DNA of 64,000 nucleotides from NCBI RefSeq assembly GCF_023922585.1, contig NZ_JAMFTN010000010.1, positions 286,828-350,827 of the forward strand. The letters run 5' to 3'. Origin of the DNA: Aliidiomarina quisquiliarum. Lineage in GTDB: Bacteria; Pseudomonadota; Gammaproteobacteria; Enterobacterales; Alteromonadaceae. A program made the translations under genes and the position numbers. Position 1 is the stretch's first letter, and each line of letters starts with the position of its first letter. The notes under the pieces are model-generated. The model was not told the DNA's origin, did no database searches, and saw nothing but the letters and a program-made list of their open reading frames with translations. Positions 63,301-64,000 of this stretch are shown here, in pieces.

Positions 63301-63612
63301 CTAATTACCCACGCCCATACAATTAGGCGAGGCCTGCTCTTGCGCGCCTCGCTTCTCCCACTCTGCCGGGGTAAAAGTATGCATAGCTAACGCATGCAGC
63401 CCCTGGGCAAATTCATCGGCCAAGGCTTCGTTAATTGCTCGGTGCCGCGCCAGCAATCGTTGGCCTTCAAAGTGGGTGCTTACCACCACCACCTTAAAAT
63501 GCGACTCAGCGCCCTTGCCCGAGGCATGCATATAGCTTTCATCTTCAACTTGCAAAAAATCCGGCGCAAAGGTGGCCGTTAGTTTGTTTTCAATATTTGT
63601 GTGTCGTGACAT
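63301..63612 (-). CDS. bolA: BolA-family regulator
   Basis: Protein of 103 aa with the BolA fold: IENKLTATFAPDFLQVEDESYMH, then the conserved KGAESHFKVVVVSTHFEGQRLLARHRAINEAL (both shown in part) and LHALAMHTFTPAEWEK. The invariant His in ALAMHTFTP is a candidate iron-sulfur ligand with partner glutaredoxin. BolA acts in stress morphology and Fe-S handling. Its neighbourhood with nqr genes is common in gammaproteobacteria. Confidence 0.92.
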   Translation of the reverse strand: MSRHTNIENKLTATFAPDFLQVEDESYMHASGKGAESHFKVVVVSTHFEGQRLLARHRAINEALADEFAQGLHALAMHTFTPAEWEKRGAQEQASPNCMGVGN

Positions 63613-63644
63613 GTTTTATTTCCTGTTTAATATGTTAACCGTTA

Positions 63645-64000
63645 ACCATCGTGCGGCGTACGGCAGTGCCGTACCTACAAAATATTTCCCGTGGCCGTTG
63701 CCGTTAACCACCGTGCGGCGTGTGGGAATGTTGCCGGTTTCCCCCAACCGTAGGGCATGGCATTGCCTGCCGTCAATCCGTTGGTGGTCGTTACCGGTTG
63801 CCCCAACCACCGTGCGGCGTACGGCAGTGCCGTACCTACAAAATATTTTCCGTGGCCGTTGCCGTTAACCACCGTGCGGCGTACGGCAGTGCCGTACCTA
63901 CAAAATATTTCCCGTGGCCGTTGCCCCAACCATCGTGCGGCGTACGGCAGTGCCGTACCTACAAAATATTTCCCGTGGCCGTTGCCGATAACCACCGTGC
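63645..64000. repeat. tandem array of 61-62-bp palindrome-containing units
   Basis: The unit begins CGTGCGGCGTACGGCAGTGC and includes the palindrome GTACGGCAGTGCCGTAC, followed by CTACAAAATATTTCCCGTGG and CCGTTGCC. Starts are at 63650, 63712 (variant), 63811, 63873, 63934 and 63995, with 61- or 62-bp spacing where regular. Four exact palindromes are present; the second unit is longer and carries a GTAGGGCATGGCATTGCCTGCC variant. The array runs off the window. Confidence 0.85.

Noticed and set aside
63645..64000. CRISPR-like array at the right edge
   Set aside because: The repeats are palindromic and the intervening sequence is itself conserved; there are no unique spacers and no cas genes.
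1..64000. tRNA or rRNA genes
   Set aside because: No cloverleaf or rRNA-like sequence was noticed on either strand, though a tRNA scan could not be run.

Overview
The window holds two kinds of DNA: the int-proximal end of an SXT/R391-type integrative conjugative element (ICE, about 1 to 27,320) and the flanking gammaproteobacterial chromosome (about 27,320 to 64,000). The host genes (Na+-NQR operon, nqrM, fabV, bolA, sohB, yciK, a VolA-like lipase, several TonB-dependent receptors) suggest a marine or haloalkaline Alteromonadales-type bacterium. Idiomarinaceae is my best guess, but no rRNA or other marker is present to prove it.

ICE part. Reading right to left, the chromosome breaks inside the 5' end of prfC: 24 codons ending at SHPDA survive (27,389 to 27,318). 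Then come xis, an accessory two-gene insertion (membrane protein plus NdpA/YejK-like protein), int (413 aa), a ParM-like gene with its small partner (srpM/srpR-like), a repeat-rich oriT/centromere candidate, mobI, an SOS-controlled rumA/rumB (umuDC) pair, a DnaQ-like exonuclease, a small conserved ORF, and finally the relaxase traI, cut by the window edge. Between the small ORF and traI, at the position of SXT hotspot 5, lies a roughly 15 kb defence island with all genes on the minus strand. It contains a WYL-domain regulator, type I restriction-modification (hsdM, hsdS, hsdR) interrupted by a broken nuclease gene and a DUF3800 plus nuclease-fold pair, a GHKL-ATPase/STAS-like pair, and an E2-only CBASS system (Cap5 HNH-SAVED, CdnG-like CD-NTase, E2-like protein) preceded by a small protein and a YdjM-like membrane protein.

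Chromosomal part. 27.6 to 39.4 kb: two TonB-dependent receptors, a queuosine-precursor transporter with a probable preQ1-I riboswitch, M20 and M14 peptidases, and a FecI/FecR cell-surface signalling pair. 39.5 to 50 kb: a DUF368 lipid-carrier translocase, a 1-Cys peroxiredoxin, an iron alcohol dehydrogenase, SohB, the lipase, YciK, an S1/P1 nuclease and two exported proteins of unknown function. 50 to 58.8 kb: a small phosphate-binding-like protein with a porin, then nqrM, a degenerate apbE-like gene and nqrFEDCBA. 58.8 to 64 kb: a REP-associated transposase among its REP repeats, fabV, a chemoreceptor, bolA and a palindromic tandem array.

Points most worth a second look: the GHKL-ATPase/STAS pair, the DUF3800/nuclease-fold pair in the RM operon, the NdpA-like/membrane-protein insertion between int and xis, the small-protein/YdjM genes leading the CBASS operon, and an apbE-like gene that has lost its catalytic motifs and carries a REP sequence in frame inside an otherwise intact Nqr operon.
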